The notes: generated by a model not told the origin, from the sequence alone. A stretch of DNA of 64,000 nt from an uncultured Spirochaetales bacterium (GCA_934277975.1 CAKQWE010000002.1:97843-161842); one strand, 5' to 3'. Positions 50,602 through 59,727 are shown, counted from the stretch's first letter. A program made the numbers and translations.

Positions 50602-50673
50602 AAACTGCCCCTTCTAAGCGCCACTGGGGAACAAGAACCCCCAGCAACTGCTGATTCAACCTCCATACGGAGG

Positions 50674-51219
50674 TCATTTTGCCGGTTTCTTAGCATTCTG
50701 CTTCGAAGGGCTGAGAAGCATTGACATGTTCCTTCCCTCCATGGCAGGCTGCGAATCCACATTGTATAGTACTTCTTTTTCAGAAAGCATTTCAAGTATC
50801 TTGTCCAGAACTTCCTTTCCAAGTTCCGTGTGGGCAAGCTCTCTGCCTCTGAAACGAATGGTGACCTTGCACTTGTCCCCTTCTGCAAGGAACTCTCCAA
50901 TGGCCTTGGACTTGACCTCAAGGTCGTGCTTGTCGATCTTGGGCTGCATCCTTATCTCTCTCATCTTGATGATGGTCTGGTTCTTCTTGGCTTCCTTTAG
51001 TTTCTTCTGCTGCTCGTATCTGAACTTGCCGTAGTCGATTATCTTGCACACCGGAGGATTCGCATTTGGTGAGATCTCAACCAAATCCAAACCAGCCTCT
51101 TCGGCCAAAGCCAAAGCATCGAAGAAGTTCATAACACCTTTTTTCTGATTCTCGTCATCAATCAGGAATACTTCCTTTGCACGTATCTGCCTGTTGATCC
51201 TAAGTTCCTTTGTAGCCAA
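50674..51219 (-). CDS. infC: Translation initiation factor IF-3
   Basis: 181 residues. N-domain: RINRQIRAKEVFLIDDENQ, SPNANPPVCKIIDYGKFRYE; C-domain: MREIRMQPKIDKHDLEVK and VTIRFRGRELAHTELG. IF-3 rejects non-canonical start codons on the 30S subunit. The start is TTG at 51217-51219, with GAGAGGT four bases upstream; a non-AUG start is the usual basis of IF-3 autoregulation (AUU in E. coli). A transcription attenuator precedes it in the leader. First gene of infC-rpmI-rplT. Confidence 0.97.
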   Translation of the reverse strand: MATKELRINRQIRAKEVFLIDDENQKKGVMNFFDALALAEEAGLDLVEISPNANPPVCKIIDYGKFRYEQQKKLKEAKKNQTIIKMREIRMQPKIDKHDLEVKSKAIGEFLAEGDKCKVTIRFRGRELAHTELGKEVLDKILEMLSEKEVLYNVDSQPAMEGRNMSMLLSPSKQNAKKPAK

Positions 51220-51242
51220 GCTTACCTCTCTGTATCAAAACG

Positions 51243-51268
51243 AAAAAAAAGTCTACACGGGCATAGAC
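51243..51268 (-). terminator. Leader attenuator of the infC operon
   Basis: Minus-strand hairpin GTCTA (51264-51268) / TAGAC (51251-51255) plus a T-G pair, followed by eight T (51243-51250). It lies between the promoter and the infC start, about 24 bases before the TTG, so it would end transcripts unless read through. Confidence 0.75.
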
Positions 51269-51297
51269 ATACAGTCCTTCCTATTCCCGCGAAGGAA

Positions 51298-51326
51298 AAT
51301 ATACCATGAACGCATATCGCTGTCAA
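51298..51326 (-). promoter_or_regulatory. Strong sigma-70 promoter of infC
   Basis: Minus-strand TTGACA (51321-51326), 17-base spacer, TATATT (51298-51303). The leader would be about 70 bases and contains the attenuator hairpin. Confidence 0.8.
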
Positions 51327-51560
51327 AGTGCAATTGCATTCCAATCCCCAAATTATGCATAAAACATCCAAAAACCTATGTCCTTGCACTAAACGGTTGC
51401 TGTTGTAATGCTTCCAATGCTGCCATCAGTGCATACGATTGGGATACTTCTCTACAAGCATTCGGGGAAACCGTTAAGGCAGATTAAGCCGTATCAGCGG
51501 GAGTCGTGGGCTTAGTGATCGTAGCGAGCATTCCAATCCCTACGTTTTCAAGCGAGAGCC
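51327..51560. other. Gene-free stretch between fba terminator and infC promoter
   Basis: About 230 bases with no supported gene. The small plus-strand frame 51194-51487 runs antisense through the infC promoter and has no motif. Confidence 0.5.
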
Positions 51561-51591
51561 AAATAAAAGACCGCTCGATTATCGAGCGGTC
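51561..51591 (-). terminator. Terminator of fba
   Basis: Perfect 10-bp minus-strand stem GACCGCTCGA (51582-51591) / TCGAGCGGTC (51569-51578), three-base loop, then TTTTATTT. Confidence 0.93.
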
Positions 51592-51620
51592 CAAACGAAT
51601 CCCAACAATCAGGAATCCAA

Positions 51621-52613
51621 TCAAGCCTTGCCTGCAGAACCAAGGACGTCGCGGTTCTTGTGTTCGTACATTTCCTTGAGGGCCTCACGTGCAGGACCAA
51701 GATACTTTCTTGGGTCGAACACTTCAGGATGCTCATCGAAGATCCTTCTGATCGTTCCTGTCATTGCAAGGCGGCCGTCGCTGTCTATGTTGATCTTGCA
51801 TACTGCGCTCTTTGCAGCCTGTCTGAGCTGTTCCTCTGGGATTCCAACGCTGTCCTTGAGCTTTCCTCCATGCTCGTTGATCATCTTCACATACTCCTGT
51901 GGAACGGATGAAGAACCATGGAGTACGATTGGGAAGCCTGGAAGCTTCTTTTCGATCTCTGCAAGGATGTCGAAGCGAAGTGGAGGTGGAATGAGGATTC
52001 CGTCGGCATTGCGTGTGCACTGCTCCGGAGTGAACTTGTTTGCACCATGGCTTGTACCAATGGAGATTGCAAGGGAATCTACACCGGTCTTGGAAACGAA
52101 GTCTATGACCTCTGAAGGCTGTGTGTAGTGGGAAACAGCCGCGGAGACTTCATCCTCGATTCCTGCAAGGACGCCAAGCTCACCTTCGACCGTGACATCG
52201 AACTGATGTGCATATTCCACGACCTTCTTCGTGAGTGCCACGTTTTCGTCATATGGAAGGTGAGAACCGTCGATCATGACTGAAGAGAAGCCGTTGTCGA
52301 TGCATTCCTTGCATGTCTCAAAGCTGTCGCCATGGTCGAGATGGAGTACGATAGGGATGTCATATCCAAGTTCGTGTGCATACTCCGTTGCTCCTCTGGC
52401 CATGTTCCTGAGAAGGTTGATGTTCGCATAGTCCCTAGCACCCTTTGAAACCTGAAGGATGACAGGTGACTTGGTCTCTACACAAGCCATGATGATAGCC
52501 TGAAGCTGCTCCATATTGTTGAAGTTGTAAGCAGGAATGGCATATCCGCCCTTGATTGCCTTGGCGAACATATCACGGGTGTTCACCAGTCCCAAATCTC
52601 TATAAGATATCAT
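51621..52613 (-). CDS. fba: Class II fructose-bisphosphate aldolase
   Basis: 330 residues. Zinc-dependent cleavage and formation of fructose 1,6-bisphosphate in glycolysis/gluconeogenesis. AIPAYNFNNMEQLQAI, the metal-ligand segment IVLHLDHGDSFETCKECID, SVMIDGSHLPYDENV, GELGVLAGIEDEV and AISIGTSHGANKFTP, and LHGSSSVPQEYV mark the type found in Clostridia and spirochaetes. ATG 52613 follows AGGAG (spacing 9). Single-gene unit with its own terminator. Confidence 0.96.
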   Translation of the reverse strand: MISYRDLGLVNTRDMFAKAIKGGYAIPAYNFNNMEQLQAIIMACVETKSPVILQVSKGARDYANINLLRNMARGATEYAHELGYDIPIVLHLDHGDSFETCKECIDNGFSSVMIDGSHLPYDENVALTKKVVEYAHQFDVTVEGELGVLAGIEDEVSAAVSHYTQPSEVIDFVSKTGVDSLAISIGTSHGANKFTPEQCTRNADGILIPPPLRFDILAEIEKKLPGFPIVLHGSSSVPQEYVKMINEHGGKLKDSVGIPEEQLRQAAKSAVCKINIDSDGRLAMTGTIRRIFDEHPEVFDPRKYLGPAREALKEMYEHKNRDVLGSAGKA

Positions 52614-52750
52614 CTAGGTAATCTCCTATGCCCCAATATTACCCATTCAAGGGGTACAGCGTCAATAAAACCACACCTTCAAGGCCTCCAATATGCCACA
52701 AGCGCATAATGGCATTGCAAAAATCCCTCCAAGGCTCTAAAGTTCGAACC

Positions 52751-53641
52751 ATGAAGAGACCATCCAAGACAGCAAAACGCATACTCGTTGCAATGTCCGT
52801 CGTCATAGCCATAACGGCCGCCGTCACAGGTGCATTCCTTCTCACTGCACGTCGCTTTGTGGTCGTGTCGGACGCCGCCTGGTCCCTCGTCATGCCCAAA
52901 GGGGAGTTCTCCCGCATGAGGCCCACCCTTGCACTCAAATGGCACCGACTCATCATCCTTCAGCCCGATGCCTCTGTGTTCGACGGTTCCTTGGAACTCG
53001 AATCGTTCCTATATGGCCTGAAAGATGAAGTTGCGGAAGGAGTGGTCCTTTTGGGCCCTCTCTCTTCGTCAAAGGTTGTCGAATACGAAGTGGACGCCTG
53101 CTCAATCCTTGAAGACGCCGCGGTTTATGGAATATATGGTGAAGGGAGTGCACTTTTCGATGCCACGCTCATTCCAAACCCTGAAAGCGGTTGGATGAGC
53201 GCTGCCACAGAAATGGCGAAGAAAGCCTCGTCAATGTCCCAGAACATTGCAATAGTATCTGATTCAAAAGGCAGTGTGTACAATGAGACCATCAAATCTC
53301 AATTCAAGACAGGTATGGTGAACGAGTATGTCAATGAGGATGCAAGTAGGCTTTTCGTATCCAATACAATCCAGGAGATGAATAGGCTGGGCATCGTCAT
53401 TGGTATGTGCCCTCATCTCGAAGGGTTCTACAACGTGTTCGACATGGACGACACCATATCGTGGATTGTAGATTACAGATACTCGACGATCGTCCCGTCA
53501 AAGCAGCTCTATGGGACGGTCCTTCCTGACCTTAGCGGTCTTGCAAAGACCATTCCGCTCGAAAAGGAAACCTTTCGCGCTGAAACAGCTGAAACAGTAG
53601 ATAGAACATTCGAATTGGAGTTCAAGTATGACGGAAAGTGA
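52751..53641 (+). CDS. Hypothetical membrane-anchored protein, periplasmic-binding-like fold
   Basis: 296 residues from ATG 52751, chosen because it gives a basic N-terminus and signal anchor (ILVAMSVVIAITAAVTGAFL). The rest has alternating strand/helix segments: GVVLLGPLSSSKVVEY, NIAIVSDSKGSVYNETIKSQ and RLGIVIGMCPHLEGFYNV resemble a type I periplasmic-binding or Rossmann-like fold, but I recognise no family. It is divergent from fba. Its stop overlaps the start of nth by 14 bases, so the two are cotranscribed. Probably located outside the cytoplasmic membrane; function unknown. Confidence 0.6.
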   Translation: MKRPSKTAKRILVAMSVVIAITAAVTGAFLLTARRFVVVSDAAWSLVMPKGEFSRMRPTLALKWHRLIILQPDASVFDGSLELESFLYGLKDEVAEGVVLLGPLSSSKVVEYEVDACSILEDAAVYGIYGEGSALFDATLIPNPESGWMSAATEMAKKASSMSQNIAIVSDSKGSVYNETIKSQFKTGMVNEYVNEDASRLFVSNTIQEMNRLGIVIGMCPHLEGFYNVFDMDDTISWIVDYRYSTIVPSKQLYGTVLPDLSGLAKTIPLEKETFRAETAETVDRTFELEFKYDGK

Positions 53642-54296
53642 AAGGTATTTTGACAGGGTATTCAAGGAGTTCAACTCAGCGCTTGCAGCACTTGGAAAGA
53701 AACTTCCAGCCGTCTCCCTTGTGGCGGTTGAGAAGCATGACCCGTTCTCTGTGCTCATTTCAACCGTGATATCCCTGCGGACGAAGGATGATGTGACCCT
53801 AAACGCATCCCAAAGGCTCCTGTCCAAGGCCCCAACACCGCAGAGAATATTGGAATTGGACGAAGACTCCATAGCGGGGCTCATATATCCGGCAGGCTTC
53901 TACAAACGCAAGGCCGCCCAAATAAGACGAATCTCACAAATCCTCGTAGACAAGTACGAAGGAAAGGTTCCTGACAACGTCGAGGGTCTCATGGCTTTGC
54001 CTGGAGTTGGGATAAAGACTGCAAACCTTACACTCAATCTTGGCTTTGGCATAGACGCAATATGCGTGGACTGCCACGTACACCAGATCTCCAACCGCCT
54101 TGGATGGATAAGGACCAAGACTCCAGAGGAAAGCGAAAAGGCCCTCATGAAGATCATGCCAAAGAGGTTCTGGATACCGTTGAACGAGCTTTTGGTTTCA
54201 TACGGACAGGAGATATGCACGAGCGTGAGCCCCAAATGCTCCATGTGCCCTGAAAACCTCAGGTGTCCAAAGATAGGGGTTCTACGTAGTCGCTAA
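53628..54296 (+). CDS. nth: Endonuclease III
   Basis: 222 residues. Base-excision repair glycosylase/AP lyase for oxidised pyrimidines. Helix-hairpin-helix LPGVGIKTANLTL carries the catalytic Lys; the Asp is in CVDCHVHQISNRLG; the C-terminal cluster CTSVSPKCSMCPENLRC has the C-x6-C-x2-C-x5-C spacing for a [4Fe-4S] centre. Its start lies within the end of the upstream gene. It is convergent with tatD, overlapping by four bases. Confidence 0.95.
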   Translation: MTESERYFDRVFKEFNSALAALGKKLPAVSLVAVEKHDPFSVLISTVISLRTKDDVTLNASQRLLSKAPTPQRILELDEDSIAGLIYPAGFYKRKAAQIRRISQILVDKYEGKVPDNVEGLMALPGVGIKTANLTLNLGFGIDAICVDCHVHQISNRLGWIRTKTPEESEKALMKIMPKRFWIPLNELLVSYGQEICTSVSPKCSMCPENLRCPKIGVLRSR

Positions 54297-55108
54297 ACGA
54301 AGAGGAACCTTTTGAAATTCTCCAGCACAAGTTCCTTGAGCCTTTCCAACGGCATGTCCAGCACCTGCGATGCACATTCGTATGTATGCATCACAAAGCC
54401 TGGGTTGTTTGGCTTACCCCTATGTGGAACAGGGGTTAGGTAAGGGGAGTCCGTCTCGAACAAAAGCCTGTCCAAAGGGACTTTCTTCAAGGCATCCCGT
54501 AGGGTTGCATTCGATTTGAACGTGAGGTTCCCTGCAAAGCTTATGTAGTATCCATTGTCCAAAGCCTTGTCCATCAATTCCAAACACCCATCGAAGCAGT
54601 GGATTATTCCACCACGTTCCAAATGGTATTTCCTTATCACATCAATGGTGTCTTCGTCTGCATCTCTATCGTGGATGAGAACTGGAGCTTCAATGGTGGA
54701 TGCAAGCTTCATCTGCTCTTCGAAAAGGAAAAGCTGTTTCTCCCTTGTTCCATACTTCCAGTAGTAATCAAGGCCTATCTCCCCAATGATGCCTATCCTG
54801 TGTGCCTTAATACTGGACTTTAGGACATCAAGCTGTGTTTGAATCGTTTCAATGGTCTTGAATCCTTCTTCGACATCTATTGGAGCCTCTTCGTTTGCAC
54901 CCGCCTCCCATGGACCCATTGCAGCCGCCACATTCACAAAAGGGAAGTCCTTCAAAAGTGCAATGCGACCCTCTATGTCGTCGTGGGTGCATCCTGCATC
55001 TATGCCACCCTTGAATCCTTCTGCAATGAGCGTAGAAAGAAGGGCGTTGGTATCAACGCCCTTGTCGTGCATGACCTGAGTGTGGAAATGCGAGTCTATT
55101 GCATTCAA
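54293..55108 (-). CDS. tatD: TatD-family metal-dependent DNase
   Basis: 271 residues, TIM-barrel amidohydrolase. Metal ligands appear in IDSHFHTQV, GEIGLDYYW, LIHDRDA and HCFDGCLE, with TDSPYLTP near the C-terminus. TatD proteins are 3'-5' DNases or D-aminoacyl-tRNA deacylase-like enzymes. The start is TTG 55108, seven bases after the clpX stop, with no Shine-Dalgarno sequence, which points to translational coupling with clpX. The C-terminus overlaps nth in the opposite direction. Confidence 0.93.
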   Translation of the reverse strand: MNAIDSHFHTQVMHDKGVDTNALLSTLIAEGFKGGIDAGCTHDDIEGRIALLKDFPFVNVAAAMGPWEAGANEEAPIDVEEGFKTIETIQTQLDVLKSSIKAHRIGIIGEIGLDYYWKYGTREKQLFLFEEQMKLASTIEAPVLIHDRDADEDTIDVIRKYHLERGGIIHCFDGCLELMDKALDNGYYISFAGNLTFKSNATLRDALKKVPLDRLLFETDSPYLTPVPHRGKPNNPGFVMHTYECASQVLDMPLERLKELVLENFKRFLFV

Positions 55109-55115
55109 GAGAGCT

Positions 55116-56402
55116 TCAGCCGTTTGACTTGTCCTCCAAGGCCGTCATTGAAACGGCGTTTCCTGATGCATCGAAGAAGCGGGCTGGGCCTTCCTTCCTT
55201 ATGCACGCACCATCCACCTCTATCCTGGCAATGTCCTTATGGGACGGCACATCATACATGAGGTTCATCATGATGTCCTCCACAATGCTTCTGAGTCCAC
55301 GGGCACCGGTCTTCTGGTCGTATGCTGTCTGGGCTATCTGATGGATTGCATCCTTTGTAAACTCAAGATCCACGCCATCGAGCTTCATGGATGCAACATA
55401 TTGCCTAAGGATTGAGTTCCTTGGTTCTGTGATTATCCTTTCAAGATCCGCCACCCTAAGGTTGTTGAGGGCTACGTGGATAGGAAGCCTTCCAATGAAC
55501 TCCGGGATGAGCCCGAACTTTATGAGGTCGTCTGGAAGGACGTTCTCATAGAGTACTTCAAGGTCCTTCTCTCTGGTGTCCACAATGGACTTTCCAAATC
55601 CCATGGAGGAGGAATCCATTCTCTTCTCTATGATTTTGTCCAGTCCAACGAATGCACCTCCGCAGATGAATAGGATGTTCTTGGTGTCTATCTTTATCAT
55701 CTCCTGGTTTGGATGCTTTCGTCCTCCCTGGGGCGGTACGCTTGCAATGGTGCCTTCGATTATCTTCAAAAGGGCTTGCTGCACACCTTCTCCCGAGACG
55801 TCACGTGTTATGGAAACGTTCTCTCCCTTCTTTGCAATCTTGTCCACTTCGTCCAGGAATATGATGCCGTGCTCCGCTTTGGACACATCGTCGTCGGCAG
55901 CCTGAATGAGCTTGAGAAGGATGTTTTCTACATCCTCACCCACATATCCGGCCTCCGTTATGGTCGTGGCATCGGCTATTGCAAACGGCACGCTGAGTTT
56001 CTTGGCAAGCGTTCTTGCAAGAAGGGTCTTTCCTGTTCCGGTAGGTCCCATTATGAGGATGTTGGACTTGTCAAGCTCCACATTGCTTTCATCTGCAAGT
56101 TGCTTTTCGTACTTTATCCTCTTGTAGTGGTTGTATACAGCAACGCTCAGGACCTTCTTGGCCTTGTCCTGTCCAATCACATAGTTGTCAAGGTATTCCT
56201 TAAGCTCCTGAGGGGTTGGCAACGTATCTGGCAGTCCACTGTCGTGTGAGTGTCCTTCTTCGTTCTCTCCTCCTCCAAACAGGATTTCGTTGCACCTTTC
56301 AACGCAGTTCTCGCATATATTGATGCCGTTGGGGCCTTGGATCATCCTGTTGCTTGAGCTTCCGCAGAACGAGCAGTACTTGGTGTTCTTTCCAAAAGCC
56401 AT
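55116..56402 (-). CDS. clpX: ATP-dependent Clp protease ATP-binding subunit ClpX
   Basis: 428 residues. The N-terminal zinc-binding domain has CSFC and [11 protein letters not shown]+ motifs are [16 protein letters not shown] (Walker A) and [10 protein letters not shown] (Walker B), and the IGF-type ClpP-docking loop appears as [13 protein letters not shown] downstream of the pore loops. ClpX unfolds tagged proteins into ClpP. It starts two bases after clpP and follows AAGGGGAACTGAAG. Gene order tig-clpP-clpX is conserved across bacteria. Confidence 0.98.
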   Translation of the reverse strand: MAFGKNTKYCSFCGSSSNRMIQGPNGINICENCVERCNEILFGGGENEEGHSHDSGLPDTLPTPQELKEYLDNYVIGQDKAKKVLSVAVYNHYKRIKYEKQLADESNVELDKSNILIMGPTGTGKTLLARTLAKKLSVPFAIADATTITEAGYVGEDVENILLKLIQAADDDVSKAEHGIIFLDEVDKIAKKGENVSITRDVSGEGVQQALLKIIEGTIASVPPQGGRKHPNQEMIKIDTKNILFICGGAFVGLDKIIEKRMDSSSMGFGKSIVDTREKDLEVLYENVLPDDLIKFGLIPEFIGRLPIHVALNNLRVADLERIITEPRNSILRQYVASMKLDGVDLEFTKDAIHQIAQTAYDQKTGARGLRSIVEDIMMNLMYDVPSHKDIARIEVDGACIRKEGPARFFDASGNAVSMTALEDKSNG

Positions 56403-56404
56403 CT

Positions 56405-57010
56405 TCAGTTCCCCTTTTCGCGTTCAAGGACGGTATCCACTATTCCATATTCCACAGCCTCAGGTGCTGTCATGAAGAAATCCCTTTCGATGTCGGAGGC
56501 AACCCTTTCCTCGCTTTGGCCTGTGTGCTTGACAAGGAAGTCTATGGAGAGCTTCTTGAGTCTGAGTATCTCCTTTGCATGTATTGCAATGTCTGATGAC
56601 TGACCCTGTACACCGCCCCAAGGCTGATGGATCATGACCCTTGAAGACGGGAGTATGAGCCTTTTCCCTGCAGCGCCTCCGGCAAGGATCAAAGCCGCCA
56701 TGGAAGCTGCCTGTCCCATGCATATTGTGGAGACATCGGCTCTGAGGTACTGCATGGTATCATAGATTGCAAGACCTGCCGTCACGCTTCCGCCTGGTGA
56801 GTTTATGTAGAGGTTTATATCCTTCTTTGGATCCTCCGATTCCAGAAACAGAAGCTGCGCTACAACGAGGTCGGCCTTTGCATCGTCTATTTCACCGTCC
56901 AGGAATATTATCCTTTCCTTGAGAAGTCTGCTGTAGATGTCGTAGGCCCTTTCGTTCAGGCCGTTGCTCTCAACCACTGTTGGAACCAGATACGATACGG
57001 TATCTTTCAT
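56405..57010 (-). CDS. clpP: ATP-dependent Clp protease proteolytic subunit ClpP
   Basis: 201 residues. Catalytic triad Ser103 in [11 protein letters not shown], His128 in VMIHQPWGG and Asp177 in [29 protein letters not shown] is the N-terminal loop region. Cytosolic serine protease, tetradecamer with ClpX. It lies between tig and clpX; a hairpin separates it from tig. Confidence 0.98.
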   Translation of the reverse strand: MKDTVSYLVPTVVESNGLNERAYDIYSRLLKERIIFLDGEIDDAKADLVVAQLLFLESEDPKKDINLYINSPGGSVTAGLAIYDTMQYLRADVSTICMGQAASMAALILAGGAAGKRLILPSSRVMIHQPWGGVQGQSSDIAIHAKEILRLKKLSIDFLVKHTGQSEERVASDIERDFFMTAPEAVEYGIVDTVLEREKGN

Positions 57011-57072
57011 TGATTCTAGTCCTCTTGCTGCAAATGCAGTCCAGTTGCGCCCTTCGTTGGGCCAAATTCGAT

Positions 57073-57120
57073 TTCAAGCCGGAATTACGACCTGCTAGTG
57101 CAGACATAACCCGGCTTGAA
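57073..57120 (-). other. Structured spacer between tig and clpP
   Basis: TTCAAGCCGG (57073-57082) and CCGGCTTGAA (57111-57120) form a perfect 10-bp stem; the loop holds a second small stem CTGC/GCAG. No T-run follows, so it is more likely an RNA processing or stability element than a terminator. Confidence 0.6.
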
Positions 57121-57153
57121 CTTCAAGCTGCGCAATGCAGCCAAATGAACCAA

Positions 57154-58545
57154 TTAGTTCTCAGCTTTGTCAGCCTTCTTCTTGGTCGTCTTCTTTGCCT
57201 TTGGAGCAGCTTCCTCGGTCTTTGCCTCAGCGGCATCGGCCTTCTTCTCGACTGCCTTGAAGGTGTTGTTCTCAAGGATGTAGTCCCTTGCCTTTGCGAA
57301 CTTGATGTCGTCCTCTGCGTACATCTTGAATGCATCGTAGTTTGGGTTGTCCTTCGTCATGTCCTGAGCATACTTCTTGATCTCGTTTTCAAGCTCCTCG
57401 TCGGAGACCGTGAAGTTCTGCTCTTCCTTGACCTGCTCAAGTATGAGCTGGACCTTGATGCTGTGCTCTGTGTCCGCTCTTCTTGTGTCAAGGAACTCCT
57501 GCTTTCCGCCGCCGTTGGCTCTCATGAACTTCTCGACTTCCTCTTCAGGCATTCCGAATCTCTGTACGAGGTTTCTCCAATCCTGCTCAAGCTGTGCCTC
57601 GACCATACTCTTTGGAACTGCTATGGTCGTCTTTGCAAGGAGTGCCTCGAGTGCCGATTCAAGCTTTCTGCCCTTGTTCTCTTCCTCTGCGTTCTGCTCA
57701 AGGGATTTCCTCGTTGCGTCCTTGAGGTCCTTGACGGTCTTGTACTCTTCCTTGACATCCTGAGCGAACTCGTCGTCTACGTCAGGAAGCTGTCTGACCT
57801 TGACTTCCTTTATTGCAACCCTGACCTTGATGGTCTTGCCAAGGTAGTCGGTTCCCATTCCGCTGTCGTCGCCGTATGTCTTCTCAATGACCTTCTCGTC
57901 GCCCTTTGCAAGGCCAATGACGTCGTTGTCGAGCTTGTAGAAGTTGTAGGAGCTTCCAACCGTGAATGTGAAGTCGTCGCGCTTGGTGTTTGCTACTTCG
58001 TTGCCGTCAGCATCAAGCTCTACGTAGTCCATCGTAACGATGTCGCCCTCGGCTATCTTGCCGTCCTTTGCTATGACCATTGCGTTCTGCTGGCGGAGCC
58101 TTTCGATCTCTGCGTCAACCTGCTCGTCAGAGACCTTGACGTCTTCGTACTCGAACTCCTGTCCCTTGTACTCAGGAAGCTTGACCTCTGGAATCACATC
58201 ATAGACCACGCTGTAGGTGATGTCCGTATTTGGCTTGAACGGAAGAAGGCTTTCCTCGTTCTGGAGCTCCGGGGTGCTGTATGGAAGAGGGCGGTCCTTT
58301 GCGTCCATGTCCTTGTATGAATCCTTGAGATTGTCCTCCATGAGCCTGAAGGTTATCTCCTCGCGGATTGCATCGCCGTACTTGTTCTCAATGAGCGATA
58401 CTGGGGCCTTACCAGGTCTGAAGCCTTTCATGGTAAGCTTCTTTGCATAGTCCTTGAGTGCCTTTCCGTACTCGTCTTCAATCCTCTTAGCCTCAAGCGT
58501 GAGTGTAAGCTCCACCGAGGAGTTCTCAAGTTTCTTGATTTCCAT
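57154..58545 (-). CDS. tig: Trigger factor
   Basis: 463 residues. N-terminal ribosome-binding domain with MKGFRPGKAPVSLIENKYG, central FKBP-type prolyl isomerase region around VTMDYVELDADGNEVANT, and helical C-terminal chaperone arms. The last 25 residues are a Lys/Ala-rich tail (APKAKKTTKKKADKAEN), longer than usual. Binds nascent chains at the ribosome exit. ATG 58545 follows GAGAGGAATAAA; the 39 upstream codons are noncoding. First gene of tig-clpP-clpX-tatD. Confidence 0.96.
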   Translation of the reverse strand: MEIKKLENSSVELTLTLEAKRIEDEYGKALKDYAKKLTMKGFRPGKAPVSLIENKYGDAIREEITFRLMEDNLKDSYKDMDAKDRPLPYSTPELQNEESLLPFKPNTDITYSVVYDVIPEVKLPEYKGQEFEYEDVKVSDEQVDAEIERLRQQNAMVIAKDGKIAEGDIVTMDYVELDADGNEVANTKRDDFTFTVGSSYNFYKLDNDVIGLAKGDEKVIEKTYGDDSGMGTDYLGKTIKVRVAIKEVKVRQLPDVDDEFAQDVKEEYKTVKDLKDATRKSLEQNAEEENKGRKLESALEALLAKTTIAVPKSMVEAQLEQDWRNLVQRFGMPEEEVEKFMRANGGGKQEFLDTRRADTEHSIKVQLILEQVKEEQNFTVSDEELENEIKKYAQDMTKDNPNYDAFKMYAEDDIKFAKARDYILENNTFKAVEKKADAAEAKTEEAAPKAKKTTKKKADKAEN

Positions 58546-58727
58546 TTTATTCCTCTCAATAATATAGAAGTGATTCGCCGTTAAAAATGTCGCCACACTA
58601 ATATATAGAAAATCAGGAAATAATGCTAGCCTTTCCATTGAAATAGGTCTTGGGCTGGGCATTGGTCTGGGGTTCGAATGAAAGATTCACCTCCAATGAG
58701 GCTTCCCAATATTCTATGTCTACGTCC
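58546..58727. other. Divergent promoter region of tig and ybaK
   Basis: About 180 bases without a gene. On the minus strand TATATT lies near 58565 upstream of tig, but I see no good -35. Confidence 0.4.
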
Positions 58728-58756
58728 TTGTCCCTTGTCTTGCCGGGTGCTATCAT
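58728..58756 (+). promoter_or_regulatory. Promoter of ybaK, possibly leaderless transcript
   Basis: TTGTCC (58728-58733), 17-base spacer, TATCAT (58751-58756). The ATG at 58763 is seven bases after the -10, so transcription would begin at or very near the start codon. Confidence 0.5.
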
Positions 58757-58762
58757 CAAGGC

Positions 58763-59242
58763 ATGAAGGACAAAGTTTCAAAGACCAATGCAATGCGCAT
58801 TCTTGACAGGAACGGGGTGAAATACGATGTCGTCACCTATGAGGTCGATGAAGAGCATCTTGATGCCGTGCACGTTGCAAGCGCTGCGGGGCTGAACCTT
58901 GAGCAGGTGTTCAAGACAATCGTCATGGTGAACCAGTCGAACGAACTTTTCGTGTTCTGCCTTCCAGCGCAGCTCGACATAAGCCTTAAGAAGGCAAGGG
59001 ATCTCACAGGTTCAAAGAGCATTGACCTTCTTAAGCTTGATCTTCTGCAGAAGTACACAGGTTACATTCGTGGCGGGTGCTCGCCCCTTGGCATGGTACA
59101 TAGCTATCCAACGTTCATAGAGGAACTTGCCACTATAGAGGACGGCATATACGTGAGCGGCGGCCTTCGAGGAGTTCAGATCCACTTGGCCCCAGAGGAC
59201 CTTAGGCGTTGCTGCAATGCAACGTTCGCATCGTTCACATGA
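58763..59242 (+). CDS. ybaK: Cys-tRNA(Pro)/aminoacyl-tRNA deacylase, YbaK type
   Basis: 159 residues. Trans-editing enzyme that hydrolyses mischarged Cys-tRNA(Pro). Motifs: NAMRILDRNGVKYDVVTYE at the N-terminus, EQVFKTIVMVNQSNEL with the key Lys, and GYIRGGCSPLGMVHSYPTFI, the YbaK signature. No proper ribosome binding site is visible, in line with a leaderless message. It is followed by a 10-bp tandem array and a cupin gene. Confidence 0.93.
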   Translation: MKDKVSKTNAMRILDRNGVKYDVVTYEVDEEHLDAVHVASAAGLNLEQVFKTIVMVNQSNELFVFCLPAQLDISLKKARDLTGSKSIDLLKLDLLQKYTGYIRGGCSPLGMVHSYPTFIEELATIEDGIYVSGGLRGVQIHLAPEDLRRCCNATFASFT

Positions 59243-59276
59243 GCCCACATGCGCCAACATTAGCCAACATACGCCG
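59237..59276. repeat. Tandem array, four 10-bp units
   Basis: ACATGAGCCC, ACATGCGCCA, ACATTAGCCA and ACATACGCCG, starting inside the last codons of ybaK (the stop codon lies in unit 1). Confidence 0.6.
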
Positions 59277-59321
59277 CTTGAAAGAACTTGGACGGAGAGA
59301 CGAGATGTCGAGGAGGTATAC

Positions 59322-59669
59322 ATGATAATCAAAGCAAATGAAATGACAACAGTAAGAAAGGAGCATCTTCAGGGAGGGGCGGGATCGGTTGACTGCACCG
59401 TCGTCGTGCCGCAGAACCTTATGATCCATGCAAGGCTGTTCAACCTTTTGACATTGCACAAGGGTGACTCAATAGGGGTGCATGAACACCACAACGAAGT
59501 GGAATACTACTATATCCTCAAAGGGCAGGGCATCGTTTCGGATAAGGGCGGTGAGTCCATCGTCTGTGTTGGTGACGTTGTCATAACAGGCTGGGGAGCA
59601 TCCCATGCCATTCGCAACGAAGGAGATGAGGAACTCGTGTTCATAGCTGTGATTTCAACGGAGAAATAG
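59322..59669 (+). CDS. Small cupin-domain protein
   Basis: 115 residues forming a single cupin barrel. Metal ligands in IGVHEHHNEVEYYYILKG (two His and a Glu) and the last His in GWGASHAIRNEGDEE. Such proteins act as sugar or small-molecule binding or isomerising enzymes; the function is not assigned. ATG 59322 follows GGAGG (spacing 5). The frame opens 35 codons earlier through the tandem array, which is not cupin-like. Confidence 0.88.
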   Translation: MIIKANEMTTVRKEHLQGGAGSVDCTVVVPQNLMIHARLFNLLTLHKGDSIGVHEHHNEVEYYYILKGQGIVSDKGGESIVCVGDVVITGWGASHAIRNEGDEELVFIAVISTEK

Positions 59670-59686
59670 TTTTCTGCGAAAGCCAT

Positions 59687-59723
59687 AAAAGAAGAGCTCC
59701 CAAAGCTGGGCTTCAGGAGCTCT
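59687..59723 (-). terminator. Terminator after tRNA-Gly
   Basis: Minus-strand stem AGAGCTCC (59716-59723) / GGAGCTCT (59693-59700), followed by TCTTTTAT. It may also end cupin transcripts coming from the other side. Confidence 0.8.
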
Positions 59724-59727
59724 CTTA

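Noticed and set aside
56980..58320. 446-residue Leu/Val-rich open frame on the plus strand
   Set aside because: It is exactly antisense to trigger factor and clpP; the composition is that of a complement of charged helical codons, and it has no ribosome binding site.
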